Positions 1 to 7,529 of a stretch of 27,195 nt of DNA are shown here, in pieces. Under the pieces are notes generated by a model. It saw only the letters and a program-made list of their open reading frames with translations. It did no database searches and was not told the DNA's origin. A program made the position numbers and the translations under genes. The stretch's first letter is position 1. Each line of letters opens with the position of its first letter. The DNA lies in NCBI GenBank assembly GCA_937969125.1, contig CALBVA010000255.1:1-27195 (forward strand), read 5' to 3'. This stretch comes from an uncultured Verrucomicrobiales bacterium (GTDB lineage: Bacteria; Verrucomicrobiota; Verrucomicrobiia; Verrucomicrobiales; Akkermansiaceae).

Positions 1-1890
1 TGGCAGCTCTCTAAAGCTTGTTGGGGCCTTGGGCATTATTTCGGAAGACTCACTATCAGAATCCTTTGCTGCAATCAAACGCTTACCTGACAAACCATTT
101 CGCTTATAATCCTTATAAAGATAACTTGCTGACGATGGTGCCTCCTTGGCTTGAAGGAGATTTCGGCCGAGATTATTCACATCCAGCAATTGTGGAGCCC
201 CTCCCATAGAAAAAATATAAGTTTCCCCAGGAGGGATAGTCACCGCAGGCAACTTAAAGAAGACCTGACCGCCAAGGCGGCCATCAAAACTGTCTCTCTC
301 GCCTCCGAAGTAGATCTCGCGGGTAAAATTACTGTCATTATCAAATTGGACACTCTTTTTTCCGTTTAGAAAGAGTTGAAGCAGCATGGGCCGGTCCAGC
401 CTCATTTCGACATTATATGGATTCCACAAACCGACCCGCGGGTAGAGACAAAGACGTAGAACGTTGCCTGCATCGTCTTCTTCGCCCTCCTGGTAGGTCG
501 CTAAGTTATAATAACAACAAGCTTCCACAATTACCGGAGTCATCTTGACAACACTAAGGTTGCGAGGGTCAACCGGTTTCCCATTCTCATCATCGTAAAC
601 ATTACTATTAGAGCCTTGCCGATGATCCACATCAGGAGCTCCCACCCAGGTCTTGGCGGGACGAATTCCAGTTTTCCCATTTTCGAATTCAAACTCTCTG
701 GCGAGATTGGCCCAGTTGTAGAGGAGTTCGAAGGTCGGAGCAACATCCTGAAATCCGGACTCGTCATAACTCTCAGCCCGGAGCTGTGCGTAGGCCTCGT
801 TTGGCGGACCTACCAGCCGATCCTCCGGATCGATACCGATATAATAAGGAACAGAAATGTCTTCATCGCGGAAGCTCGGAGCGGTCTCACCATCCCCTCC
901 ATAAAGGAAGGCTGAGAGATTCTTTTTCAAACCACCATCACGGACATTCACGATAGGGCTGAACGATGTGCTCGTTAGCGAGTGGAAATTTGCCCGGACT
1001 CCGTCTCGATTGGATGGGTTTATAAGAGTTAGGCTCTTCGGTGTGAGAACCCGACCATCCTGCCCTCCATTTCCAACCAAAATCTGATCAACTACCGCAG
1101 GGTCGGCATCTTGAGCGTGGAGCATGCGCTCGATACCATCACCATTAGGACTATAAGGCCGTGACCGGTGACGATCTTCTTTACCAATGGCAGCCTTCTG
1201 GCTGTCGGAGGTGATCCACCAGGCGTAGGTTCCATTTGGCCGCCATTCGGTCCGCCCGTTTGGAAGTTGCTGGCGTTTCTCGGTGCTCATCAGCTTGGCG
1301 ACTACCTCGTCATTGGGTCTGTCCACCGATCCTTCTCCGACCAGCTTAATTCCCTCGGTGCCAACCTGAAGGGTATCAGTCACAGCATCTTGAAACCGTC
1401 GCCCTCCGGAAATCCGATCCTTCCCGCCCTCATTTCCGCTGACGAGGTAATTAATAATATGATCTTTGGCCTGATAATTGATGCCTTCCCTCGCATCCTG
1501 CATGGTGGAGGTCCGGCTATCGCGGGTAAAGGGGCTCCCGTTAGGGCCGGCATTCGGGCCTTCATAGAAAGTCGACATGACCCCGAGCCAATTTTCATTG
1601 GCAACGCCATCGACGTCCAAAGTATCAGGGTTTTTATCGAGAATTCCTGCACTGACGGCGATCCGACGGTCGGGACCGAGTTCGCGCTGCAGCTCGCCAA
1701 TCGCGATCATAAGAGCAAGTCTGGCATTTGCCTTAGCTTCTTCCTCAGCCCACTCCAAACGGCTGGATCGCACCGTCACTGCCGACAAGGACAGGAAGGC
1801 GACCGCCACCAAAGTGAGCAGTAACAGGACTGAAATGGTTGCTATCAGGGCAAATCCTCTGGACGATGGAATGACACGTTGCGCTTTCAT
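1..1890 (-). CDS. Verru_Chthon cassette protein A-like pseudopilin-type protein, partial (C-terminus beyond window)
   Basis: Reading the minus strand from the ATG at 1890 gives 630 codons without a stop to base 1, so this is the N-terminal part of a larger protein. It opens with a short basic stretch and a hydrophobic helix (residues 12-36, starting RGFALIATISVLLLL) like the N-terminus of type IV pilin-like proteins, but the usual Glu after the Phe is replaced by Ala. Residues 54-68 (ANARLALMIAIGELQ) and the following ELGPDRRIAVSAG resemble the Verru_Chthon cassette A family, large proteins of roughly 1200 residues or more encoded in pseudopilin cassettes. The role is unknown; secretion or surface assembly through a type II/IV pilus-like machine is inferred. 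The rest is soluble and rich in Asp, Gly and Asn. An in-frame GTG three codons upstream is an alternative start. Cassette partners B-D are not in the window and could lie beyond the left edge. Confidence 0.8.
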   Translation of the reverse strand, partial: MKAQRVIPSSRGFALIATISVLLLLTLVAVAFLSLSAVTVRSSRLEWAEEEAKANARLALMIAIGELQRELGPDRRIAVSAGILDKNPDTLDVDGVANENWLGVMSTFYEGPNAGPNGSPFTRDSRTSTMQDAREGINYQAKDHIINYLVSGNEGGKDRISGGRRFQDAVTDTLQVGTEGIKLVGEGSVDRPNDEVVAKLMSTEKRQQLPNGRTEWRPNGTYAWWITSDSQKAAIGKEDRHRSRPYSPNGDGIERMLHAQDADPAVVDQILVGNGGQDGRVLTPKSLTLINPSNRDGVRANFHSLTSTSFSPIVNVRDGGLKKNLSAFLYGGDGETAPSFRDEDISVPYYIGIDPEDRLVGPPNEAYAQLRAESYDESGFQDVAPTFELLYNWANLAREFEFENGKTGIRPAKTWVGAPDVDHRQGSNSNVYDDENGKPVDPRNLSVVKMTPVIVEACCYYNLATYQEGEEDDAGNVLRLCLYPRVGLWNPYNVEMRLDRPMLLQLFLNGKKSVQFDNDSNFTREIYFGGERDSFDGRLGGQVFFKLPAVTIPPGETYIFSMGGAPQLLDVNNLGRNLLQAKEAPSSASYLYKDYKRNGLSGKRLIAAKDSDSESSEIMPKAPTSFRELP

Positions 1891-1992
1891 GATGTTCACT
1901 ATGTAAACACATTGTGCTCTCACGGCAATCGAAAATTGCGTTCAAAAACAGTCAAAGTCAGGGGGGAATCTCCCCAAAACACCCGTAACAAT

Positions 1993-2080
1993 CTGATTAC
2001 AAGAACAAAAGACCTTTCGGGAATCTTTCAGAGGCTGATTACGAGAATAAAGGAATTTTGTAAAGATTCCCGAATCTTTT
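1993..2080. promoter_or_regulatory. Operator-like dyads in a tandem 42-bp repeat
   Basis: A perfect dyad AAAGATTC-CC-GAATCTTT lies at 2062-2079. Its left part recurs inverted upstream: TTCGGGAATCTTT (2016-2028) is the exact reverse complement of 2062-2074, and that copy also has a matching AAAGA half-site about seven bases further left. Each dyad follows a near-identical 19-base stretch (1993-2011 CTGATTACAAGAACAAAAG; 2035-2053 CTGATTACGAGAATAAAGG, 16/19 matches) at a 42-base offset, about four helical turns. The block lies 100-190 bases upstream of the leftward gene starting at 1890 and upstream of the candidate rightward ORF at 2221. Paired binding sites for a dimeric regulator are the simplest reading, but no regulator gene is identified. 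Confidence 0.45.
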
Positions 2081-2220
2081 CTCTAGAAAAGCCCAAAAAC
2101 TGTTCTGATGAACATAATTTTCTTCCTCGAGCCAAGAGTAATTCTCCTCGAAAGCGGGAACGATTGGGAAAGAAATCCGAATCTCCACACGCATCGAGGG
2201 GCATTGCTGAGGCGTCCTCC

Positions 2221-2340
2221 ATGGTGGCTCCGTGCGAGTCCCCGAAAATATGGCCAAAGGGCTCCGCAATCCTTCGAATCGAGCTAGAGCCAGAAACGAT
2301 CAAATCACAGACTACCGAGGTTGCCGTGACCATCGAGTGA
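2221..2340 (+). CDS. Candidate 39-aa small protein (unrecognised)
   Basis: The ATG at 2221 is preceded by TGAGG (2208-2212) at a normal Shine-Dalgarno distance. The 39-codon frame ends at TGA 2338-2340, only 22 bases before a strong intrinsic terminator, so the arrangement is that of a short complete transcription unit. The product starts MVAPCESPKIW and its second half alternates hydrophobic and charged residues (AILRIELEPETIKS, TEVAVTIE), compatible with beta strands. The same frame is open upstream to about 1879 but reads as low-quality sequence there. I recognise no family. It could instead be the non-coding 3' part of a small RNA ending at the terminator, or a decayed gene. Confidence 0.3.
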   Translation: MVAPCESPKIWPKGSAILRIELEPETIKSQTTEVAVTIE

Positions 2341-2362
2341 ACCAAGCCTGCCGTGGCCTGAT

Positions 2363-2402
2363 AAAAAAACAGTCAGGTTCTGGAAAACCTGGCTGTTTTT
2401 TT
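2363..2402 (+). terminator. Strong intrinsic terminator, symmetric (A7 stem T7)
   Basis: An A-tract at 2363-2369 and CAG-U-CAGGTT pair with AACCTG-G-CTG and a run of seven T, giving a 17-bp stem with one U-G pair and a six-base loop (CTGGAA). The symmetry lets it act on both strands. It ends 38 bases before the DUF1501 start codon and has no recognised rightward gene upstream. It may serve the 39-aa ORF or a small RNA, or act as a leader attenuator of the DUF1501 gene. Confidence 0.75.
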
Positions 2403-2440
2403 GCGTAAGTTTGACCACGCTCCTAAAGAGTCTTTTTTTT

Positions 2441-3922
2441 ATGGCCCCTCCAGCACCCATCGATCCATTTGCGATTAACCGTCGCCACTTTTTCAAGAAA
2501 TCCTCCACCGGAATTGGCGGGATGGCATTGGCCTCAATGCTCGCGAAGGCCGAGAACCAAAGCTTAGACGGCATCCTAGGCGGTCCCGGCATTACGCCAA
2601 AGGCTAAGCGGGTGATCTACCTCTTTCAATCCGGCGGCCCCTCGCAGTTCGAACTTTTTGACAATAAACCCTACCTCCGCGAGCACCACGGCGAGGAAAT
2701 TCCAGACGATCTGGACATCCGCAAAACCGGGATGTCGGGCAATCAATCCTCCATCCCGCTCGCCGGCTCGGTCTGCACCGACTTCAATCGACACGGAAAA
2801 AGCGGACAGGAGATGTCCGACTTCATTCCCTGGCATCACAAGATCGCCGATGACATCTGCATCATGCGGAACGTCTACACTGACGCCATCAATCACGATC
2901 CCGCCATCACCTTCATCCAAACCGGCGCACAGATCGCCGGCCGCCCTTGCCTGGGCTCCTGGCTTTCCTACGGACTCGGCACTGAAAATACCGACCTGCC
3001 GAACTTCATTGTCATGGTCAGTAAAAATGGTGGCGGACAACCCCTCTATTCCCGCCTTTGGGGATCCGGCTTCCTTGATTCCCGTCACCAGGGGGTCAAT
3101 TTCCTCCCCGGAAAAGATCCTGTCCTTTACCTCAGCAATCCCGAAGGCGTGAGCCGAGAAAGCCGCCGCGCCATGCTCGATAAGCTCGGTGAGCTAAACT
3201 ATGAGCAATACCGCCGTGAGCTCGATCCCGAGATTGAGTCACGCATCGCCCAGTATGAGATGGCTTACCGGATGCAGTCCAGTGTGCCCGAGGTCACCAA
3301 TGTGTCAGACGAGCCACAATCTACCTGGGATCTTTACGGGGAAGAGGCCAAGGAACCGGGCACCTATGCCGCGAATTGTCTCAAAGCTCGCCGCCTCGCT
3401 GAACGCGGGGTGCAATTTATCCAACTTTACCATCAGGGCTGGGATGCCCATGGCGGACTCCCCGGCTCGATGAAGGATCGCTGCAAAAAGACCGACCGCG
3501 GCTCCGCAGCTCTGATCATGGACTTGAAACAACGCGGTCTCCTGGAGGATACCCTCGTCATTTGGGGCGGAGAATTCGGTCGCACGCCATACTCACAGGG
3601 TGCCATTAGCTCGAAGAACTACGGCCGTGATCACCATCAGTCATGCTTCTCCATGTGGATGGCCGGCGGTGGAATCAAAGGCGGCATCACAGTAGGCCAT
3701 ACTGATAAGTATGGTAATAAGATCGTGCGTCCGGATGGCTCTCCAATCGGGGGCCTCAGTAAGCATCACTACGATAAGGACGCGATCCACATCCATGACC
3801 TTCAGGCCACCATCCTGGAACTTATGGGCATCGATCACACCCGCCTCTCTCATAAGTTCCAGGGCCGCCGTTTCCGCCTCACTGATGTTCACGGCAAGGT
3901 CGTGAAGCAAATCTTGGCCTAG
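2441..3922 (+). CDS. DUF1501 family protein with Tat signal
   Basis: The 493-residue product belongs to the DUF1501 family (PF07394), related in fold to sulfatases and alkaline phosphatases and abundant in Planctomycetes and Verrucomicrobia. The start is taken at ATG 2441, with AAAGAG about nine bases upstream; a TTG at 2411 would add ten residues. The twin-arginine motif N-RRHFFK (residues 13-19) sits at the expected distance from this ATG, so folded export to the periplasm is likely. Family signatures are GGPSQFELFD in the first third, the invariant-looking GGEFGRTP at residues 376-383, a His-rich stretch with AGGGIKGG about 397-410, and a C-terminal HDLQATILELMGID. The reaction is not established. 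These genes usually sit beside a DUF1549/DUF1553 (PSD1) cytochrome-type gene, which is absent here; the following gene is a MATE exporter 60 bases away. Confidence 0.92.
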   Translation: MAPPAPIDPFAINRRHFFKKSSTGIGGMALASMLAKAENQSLDGILGGPGITPKAKRVIYLFQSGGPSQFELFDNKPYLREHHGEEIPDDLDIRKTGMSGNQSSIPLAGSVCTDFNRHGKSGQEMSDFIPWHHKIADDICIMRNVYTDAINHDPAITFIQTGAQIAGRPCLGSWLSYGLGTENTDLPNFIVMVSKNGGGQPLYSRLWGSGFLDSRHQGVNFLPGKDPVLYLSNPEGVSRESRRAMLDKLGELNYEQYRRELDPEIESRIAQYEMAYRMQSSVPEVTNVSDEPQSTWDLYGEEAKEPGTYAANCLKARRLAERGVQFIQLYHQGWDAHGGLPGSMKDRCKKTDRGSAALIMDLKQRGLLEDTLVIWGGEFGRTPYSQGAISSKNYGRDHHQSCFSMWMAGGGIKGGITVGHTDKYGNKIVRPDGSPIGGLSKHHYDKDAIHIHDLQATILELMGIDHTRLSHKFQGRRFRLTDVHGKVVKQILA

Positions 3923-3982
3923 AGATCCGGATCAGCGGGACTCATTGATGCAATCCCTCCCCTGCCCCGCTCCGGACCACTG

Positions 3983-5404
3983 ATGTCTTCCCCTCGCTCC
4001 CTCGCCGGAAAACTCGGCCGCCTCCCCCTCTGGCGACAAGTCGCCGCCCTCGCGATCTGGCCCTTTCTTGAGCAGATCCTGGGGTTCATGGTCTCCACCA
4101 TCGATCTCCTCCTCGCCACCCGCATGGTGGAGGGAGACACCCGTATCGCCATGGTGGATGCCCTCGGCCTCGGAGGATATGTCATGTGGCTTATGATGAT
4201 CGTTCAGGGCTCCACAGCCACCGGAGTCATGGCCATCGTGTCCCGCGCCGCCGGTGCACGTCAGATCGATGAAGCACGTAGCGGCCTCACCCAGGGGCTG
4301 CTCATTGGACTCACCCTCGGCATCGTCTCCGGGATCATCATTCGCTCCTTTCTCCCACATCTCATCGCCGCCTTCGCGCTTTCTCCGGAGGCTGCAGCCT
4401 TCGCTCACGAATACCTCGCTATCCTTTGCTGGACCTGCCCGATCCTCGGCCTGCTCTTCTCCTGCACCTACTCGCTCCGCGCCATCGGTGACACCCGGAC
4501 GCCCTTTTTCGTGATGCTGGTCATCAATCTAATCAATGCCTCCCTCAGCTGGCTTCTTGTTTTCGGTCCAGAGCCCTTTGGCGGACTCGGAATCAGCGGA
4601 CTCGCATACGGCAGCCTTTTCGCTTGGGCCCTCGGCACCACCGTCATACTCGCCCTCCTTTTCCGCGCAAACCGCCCGCAGGAAGATGAGGTGACATTGA
4701 CCCTCAGAGACAATACGCGAGACGATTGGAAACCACATCCCACAATGATGGCCCGCATTGGCAAAGTCGGCCTGCCCCATGGATTTGAAATGACCGGCAT
4801 GTGGCTGATCCACGCCTACGTCCTTAATCTCATTACCCGACTTCCCATCGAAGGCGCACTCGGAGCGCATATTATCGCCATCCGGATCGAGTCCCTCAGC
4901 TTCTTGCCCGGCTTCGCCATCGGCACCGCCTCCGCCACCCTCGTGGGTCAATATCTTGGCGCAAAAAATCCCGCCATGGCCATGAAGGCCCTCCGCACTG
5001 CCTGGATCTTCGCCCTCGTTTTCATGAGCAGCATCGGGGTCTTTTTCCTCATCGCTCCGGAAACCATCGTTCGCCTCATTCTGCCCGAGACCGATGCCCA
5101 GGCCTCCGCGCTCATCGCCATCGCCAGCCCCCTCATCTTCCTCTGCGGAATCTTCCAGCCCGCCCTCGCCACCAATATCATCATGAAGACCAGCCTTCGT
5201 GGTGCCGGGGCCACCCGCAGCATTATGAAGGCCTCATTCGCCTCCCTCATCTTCTACCGCATCATCGTCATGACAGCCTGCGCAGGGACCATTGGCCTCA
5301 ATCTCACCACCATCTGGATCATCATGAGCCTCGATCTGTTCACTCAGGCCCTCTACTTCGCTCTGCTTGCGAAACGTGGGACCTGGCTGGAAACTCAGGT
5401 CTGA
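3983..5404 (+). CDS. MATE family efflux transporter
   Basis: The 473-residue integral membrane protein carries about twelve hydrophobic segments and matches the MATE (NorM/DinF) family in length and pattern. It opens with an IWPFLEQILGFMVSTIDLLL segment, the typical first helix in which the family's P-x-x-x-x-x-x-G/S pattern occurs, and it shows the twofold pattern of the family, with a second half beginning near GLPHGFEMTGMWLIHAYVLN. MATE proteins expel cationic organic compounds, drugs or metabolites across the inner membrane using Na+ or H+ gradients; the substrate cannot be told from sequence. The start ATG at 3983 follows the DUF1501 stop by 60 bases with no terminator seen between, so co-transcription is possible. 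The 3' side has a small hairpin (GATTCC/GGAATC, 5422-5441) but no T-tract. Confidence 0.93.
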   Translation: MSSPRSLAGKLGRLPLWRQVAALAIWPFLEQILGFMVSTIDLLLATRMVEGDTRIAMVDALGLGGYVMWLMMIVQGSTATGVMAIVSRAAGARQIDEARSGLTQGLLIGLTLGIVSGIIIRSFLPHLIAAFALSPEAAAFAHEYLAILCWTCPILGLLFSCTYSLRAIGDTRTPFFVMLVINLINASLSWLLVFGPEPFGGLGISGLAYGSLFAWALGTTVILALLFRANRPQEDEVTLTLRDNTRDDWKPHPTMMARIGKVGLPHGFEMTGMWLIHAYVLNLITRLPIEGALGAHIIAIRIESLSFLPGFAIGTASATLVGQYLGAKNPAMAMKALRTAWIFALVFMSSIGVFFLIAPETIVRLILPETDAQASALIAIASPLIFLCGIFQPALATNIIMKTSLRGAGATRSIMKASFASLIFYRIIVMTACAGTIGLNLTTIWIIMSLDLFTQALYFALLAKRGTWLETQV

Positions 5405-5429
5405 GTATCCTGTCTGAAAATGATTCCAG

Positions 5430-5458
5430 TTGACCGGAATCGCTCCCGCCCTTACAGC
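5430..5458 (+). promoter_or_regulatory. Candidate sigma70-type promoter for the small basic protein
   Basis: TTGACC (5430-5435) is followed after 17 bases by TACAGC (5453-5458). The -35 element matches five of six consensus bases, the -10 element only three. It lies about 70 bases before the ATG at 5536, inside a stretch between two genes. Confidence 0.22.
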
Positions 5459-5535
5459 GGACGAGTTCTTGAGATTGATCCAGCCATTCAAAAGAATTTC
5501 ACCCTCTTCTTTCAGCTGGGAAACCCAATACCACC

Positions 5536-5745
5536 ATGGCCTCGACACAAGCACGTAACAAAAACCGGAATCGTCCTACCAAGTCTCACTCAGCACGCCT
5601 TAAGCGTCAGAATGACCACAAGAAGCGCCTTGTCGCCCTTGGCATGGATCAAGCCACTGTCGATGCGATGAACCCCAAGGACGTGCGCGACAAGCTGAAG
5701 TATCCGGCCAAGGTTGCCAAGGAGTGCGCTGCCAACAACTCCTAG
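5536..5745 (+). CDS. Small basic protein, 69 aa, unknown function
   Basis: The protein begins MASTQARNKNRNRPTKSHSA and is very rich in Lys, Arg and Asn in its first 35 residues, then has a short helical part with LGMDQATVDAMNPKDVRDKL. The basic, low-hydrophobic N-terminus suggests binding to RNA or the ribosome, but it is not a ribosomal protein that I recognise, nor the PVC small basic protein family TIGR04137. Coding is supported by codon use like its neighbours, an initiating ATG in a tidy context, and a perfect intrinsic terminator 60 bases after the stop, so the gene appears to be its own transcription unit. No strong Shine-Dalgarno sequence is visible. I think it is a conserved verrucomicrobial protein, but that is from memory of style, not a search. 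Confidence 0.75.
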   Translation: MASTQARNKNRNRPTKSHSARLKRQNDHKKRLVALGMDQATVDAMNPKDVRDKLKYPAKVAKECAANNS

Positions 5746-5805
5746 TTGTTCGACACGATCTTACCACACGCTCGCCGGTCAATATCGACCGGATCGGGCA
5801 AGACC

Positions 5806-5834
5806 TTCCCTCTCAATTGAGAGGGAATTTTTTT
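5806..5834 (+). terminator. Intrinsic terminator of the small basic protein gene
   Basis: A perfect palindrome with 11-base arms (TTCCCTCTCAA / TTGAGAGGGAA, 5806-5827) is followed directly by seven T (5828-5834). A smaller hairpin, CCGGTC-AATATC-GACCGG (5775-5792), precedes it. Confidence 0.9.
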
Positions 5835-6202
5835 ACCCTCATATCGCCTCGGGCGTCAGCCTACGACAGATCCCGCTCCGCAATCTATCGTTTCGTCCCC
5901 TTTCTCGCATCGCGATCCTTAAACCGCGATCGACGCCCAACGCCCATCGGTACCGAGTTCTGGGAGGCGGTGATTGTTCTGATTGATTTCTGTCCGGCGA
6001 TCTGCCTTTCTCGCCGTCGTCATGTTCTTTGTTTTTTCCTGATCTCTGACTCAAGACCGCCTGCCCGGGTTTTTCGGGCAGGTGAAAAATCGTGAGCTGC
6101 CAGTGTTTGTTTCTGGCGGTTCCGAGATCCCACGCGCGCACTGCGATCTCCTGTGCCCCAGCGTGCGTATGTCTTGAGCACAGGGAAAAGAAAGAACTCT
6201 CC
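5835..6202 (+). other. Gene-free interval with hairpins, leader of the PcfJ-like gene
   Basis: No convincing coding frame is present in these 368 bases. Three stems are visible: ATCGCG/CGCGAT (5909-5930), an 8-bp GC-rich stem CCTGCCCG/CGGGCAGG with a GGTTTTT loop (6060-6082), and CTGCCAG/CTGGCGG (6097-6119). The second is followed by TGAAAAAT, not a T-run, so it is not a classical terminator on the + strand. These could form a structured 5' leader of the gene at 6203 or an unannotated RNA. Confidence 0.35.
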
Positions 6203-7483
6203 ATGAATACCCAGCATGTCCCAGCAGGGACAGCATTTGCCGTGGCCACGCGCATCCTTTCGGGGCAGCCGTGGTCTGCCAAATTGATTAAGAATGATGC
6301 GCTCCGGCGTCACTTAAAATTCCTCAGTCGGAGCTTCCGGACGAGGGATCAAGCGATCCTGAAACTTCGCCCGGATCTGGAACGACTTCTCCGCCCATTG
6401 TTGGAGAAGACGACGGTCCTTTGTGACTTTCATCCCAAAGAGCTGGCGGTGATTCCGTCACTCATTCGGATGGCATACTATCGTGAATTCTGGGTTCGGG
6501 ATCCTGCCGATTGGCCCGCATCGACCGGTTCGACCCGGGAGCAGTGGGAGGGATTCATTGCCCATCTTTTCGAACGCTACCCGGTTGCCCGGCGATGGTA
6601 TCGGGTCTGGGAAATCAAGGGGACCTTGAGATACCGGGAGCGTGATTGGTATTGCCAGCTAGCCCAAGGTGCCGGACGGCGTTCTCTCGAAGGGCTGCCT
6701 GATACGATCAATTCCCGCGCGCTACATCTTTCGGACCAAGCTCCGGGAGAGCTTACTATGCGGCAGAGTTTTCGCTGGGCGCAGTTGAAGATTCTGCAGG
6801 CTTCGGAGGCATTGATAGAGGCGGTTCTGGAAAGCCCATTGGTGGATGATTTCTCACACGATACGATTTGGTTTCGTCTCTTCCAGAAAGTCGCATCGTC
6901 TCCAGATTTCGACCCGTGCAACTTCGGAATCATTGCCGATGCTTTGCTGCTGCTCGTGCGGACGGGTGAGTGGTGTCAGGCAAAGAAGTTGGTGAATGAT
7001 CCGCTACAGCAGCTTCTCAATCACTGTGTAGGACGATGGCAATCCCTCCCGGATCATCCGAATCTCACGCTCAAAGAGATCAGGAGGCCGGGTTTGCGAG
7101 CGGAGTTGACAGAGCTGGCTTTCGCGACCTGGGAACCGATGCAGGAGGTCGCGCATTTCCAAACCGAGGTTTGTGGACAGAATGGGTGGCGACCAGATGC
7201 CGAAATCATCGAACTAACGACTCATGCCCAACTTCTGGAGGAATCACGGAGGATGCACCATTGTGTCGATAGTTATCGTGAGTTCTGCCTGAAGCGGTCT
7301 TCCTCGATTTTCACCCTCCGCTATCTGGATGAGTCTGGAAAGGCGCGACCGGGGGTGACGATCGAGGTCTATCGTCCGAAGCGACGGATCGTACAGGTAC
7401 GCCGGAAGCGGAATGACGACCCCTACGAACATGAGTGGGATATCCTGAGAAAGTGGGCGGAGCAAAATCGACTGGTATTCTGA
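6203..7483 (+). CDS. PcfJ-like domain protein
   Basis: The 426-residue product ends in a PcfJ-like domain (PF14284, named after a protein of an enterococcal conjugative plasmid; biochemical role unknown). The key stretch is MHHCVDSY at residues 351-358, followed by a beta-rich segment (SSIFTLRYLDE, GVTIEVY, IVQVRRKRND) and a C-terminal helix WDILRKWAEQNRLVF. The N-terminal 300 residues are basic and helical, with many Trp and Arg (for example WYRVWEIKGTLRYRERDWYC). ATG 6203 is chosen because AAAGAAAG precedes it closely; an upstream GTG at 6092 would add 37 residues rich in Cys and Ala that do not look like coding sequence. The acidic-protein gene follows after 46 bases, so the two may act together. 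Chromosomal PcfJ-like genes occur without any conjugation genes, as here. Confidence 0.8.
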   Translation: MNTQHVPAGTAFAVATRILSGQPWSAKLIKNDALRRHLKFLSRSFRTRDQAILKLRPDLERLLRPLLEKTTVLCDFHPKELAVIPSLIRMAYYREFWVRDPADWPASTGSTREQWEGFIAHLFERYPVARRWYRVWEIKGTLRYRERDWYCQLAQGAGRRSLEGLPDTINSRALHLSDQAPGELTMRQSFRWAQLKILQASEALIEAVLESPLVDDFSHDTIWFRLFQKVASSPDFDPCNFGIIADALLLLVRTGEWCQAKKLVNDPLQQLLNHCVGRWQSLPDHPNLTLKEIRRPGLRAELTELAFATWEPMQEVAHFQTEVCGQNGWRPDAEIIELTTHAQLLEESRRMHHCVDSYREFCLKRSSSIFTLRYLDESGKARPGVTIEVYRPKRRIVQVRRKRNDDPYEHEWDILRKWAEQNRLVF

Positions 7484-7529
7484 TTGATTAAAAATTGCTC
7501 CTCTCACGGGATCTCTTCATTCTTGCGCC

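Noticed and set aside
1168..1824. Long rightward ORF of 218 codons within 1-1890
   Set aside because: It lies opposite the clearly coding leftward frame of the cassette A-like gene, and its translation (rich in Pro, Ser, His, Gly) has no family features. It is a shadow of the real gene.
1879..2220. Upstream extension of the 39-aa frame to a 153-aa protein
   Set aside because: The translation before residue 114 is Lys/Arg/Ser-rich, low-quality, and overlaps the dyad region and the start of the leftward gene, so only the last 39 codons were kept as a candidate.
2028..2345. Leftward 105-codon ORF opposite the small-ORF region
   Set aside because: No ribosome-binding site or recognisable motif, and the terminator is upstream of it, so there is no likely promoter; treated as chance.
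6060..6082. GC-rich hairpin considered as an intrinsic terminator
   Set aside because: No T-run follows the stem on either strand; the T's lie in the loop. Listed only as a structural element.
5724..6095. Rightward 123-codon and leftward 147-codon ORFs in the 5.8-6.3 kb interval
   Set aside because: Both run through the strong terminator or through the start of the PcfJ-like gene and have unprotein-like composition rich in Arg, Ser and Pro.
6092..6202. GTG start at 6092 for the PcfJ-like gene
   Set aside because: It would add 37 residues full of Cys, Ala and His, and the ATG at 6203 has the purine-rich stretch at the right distance.
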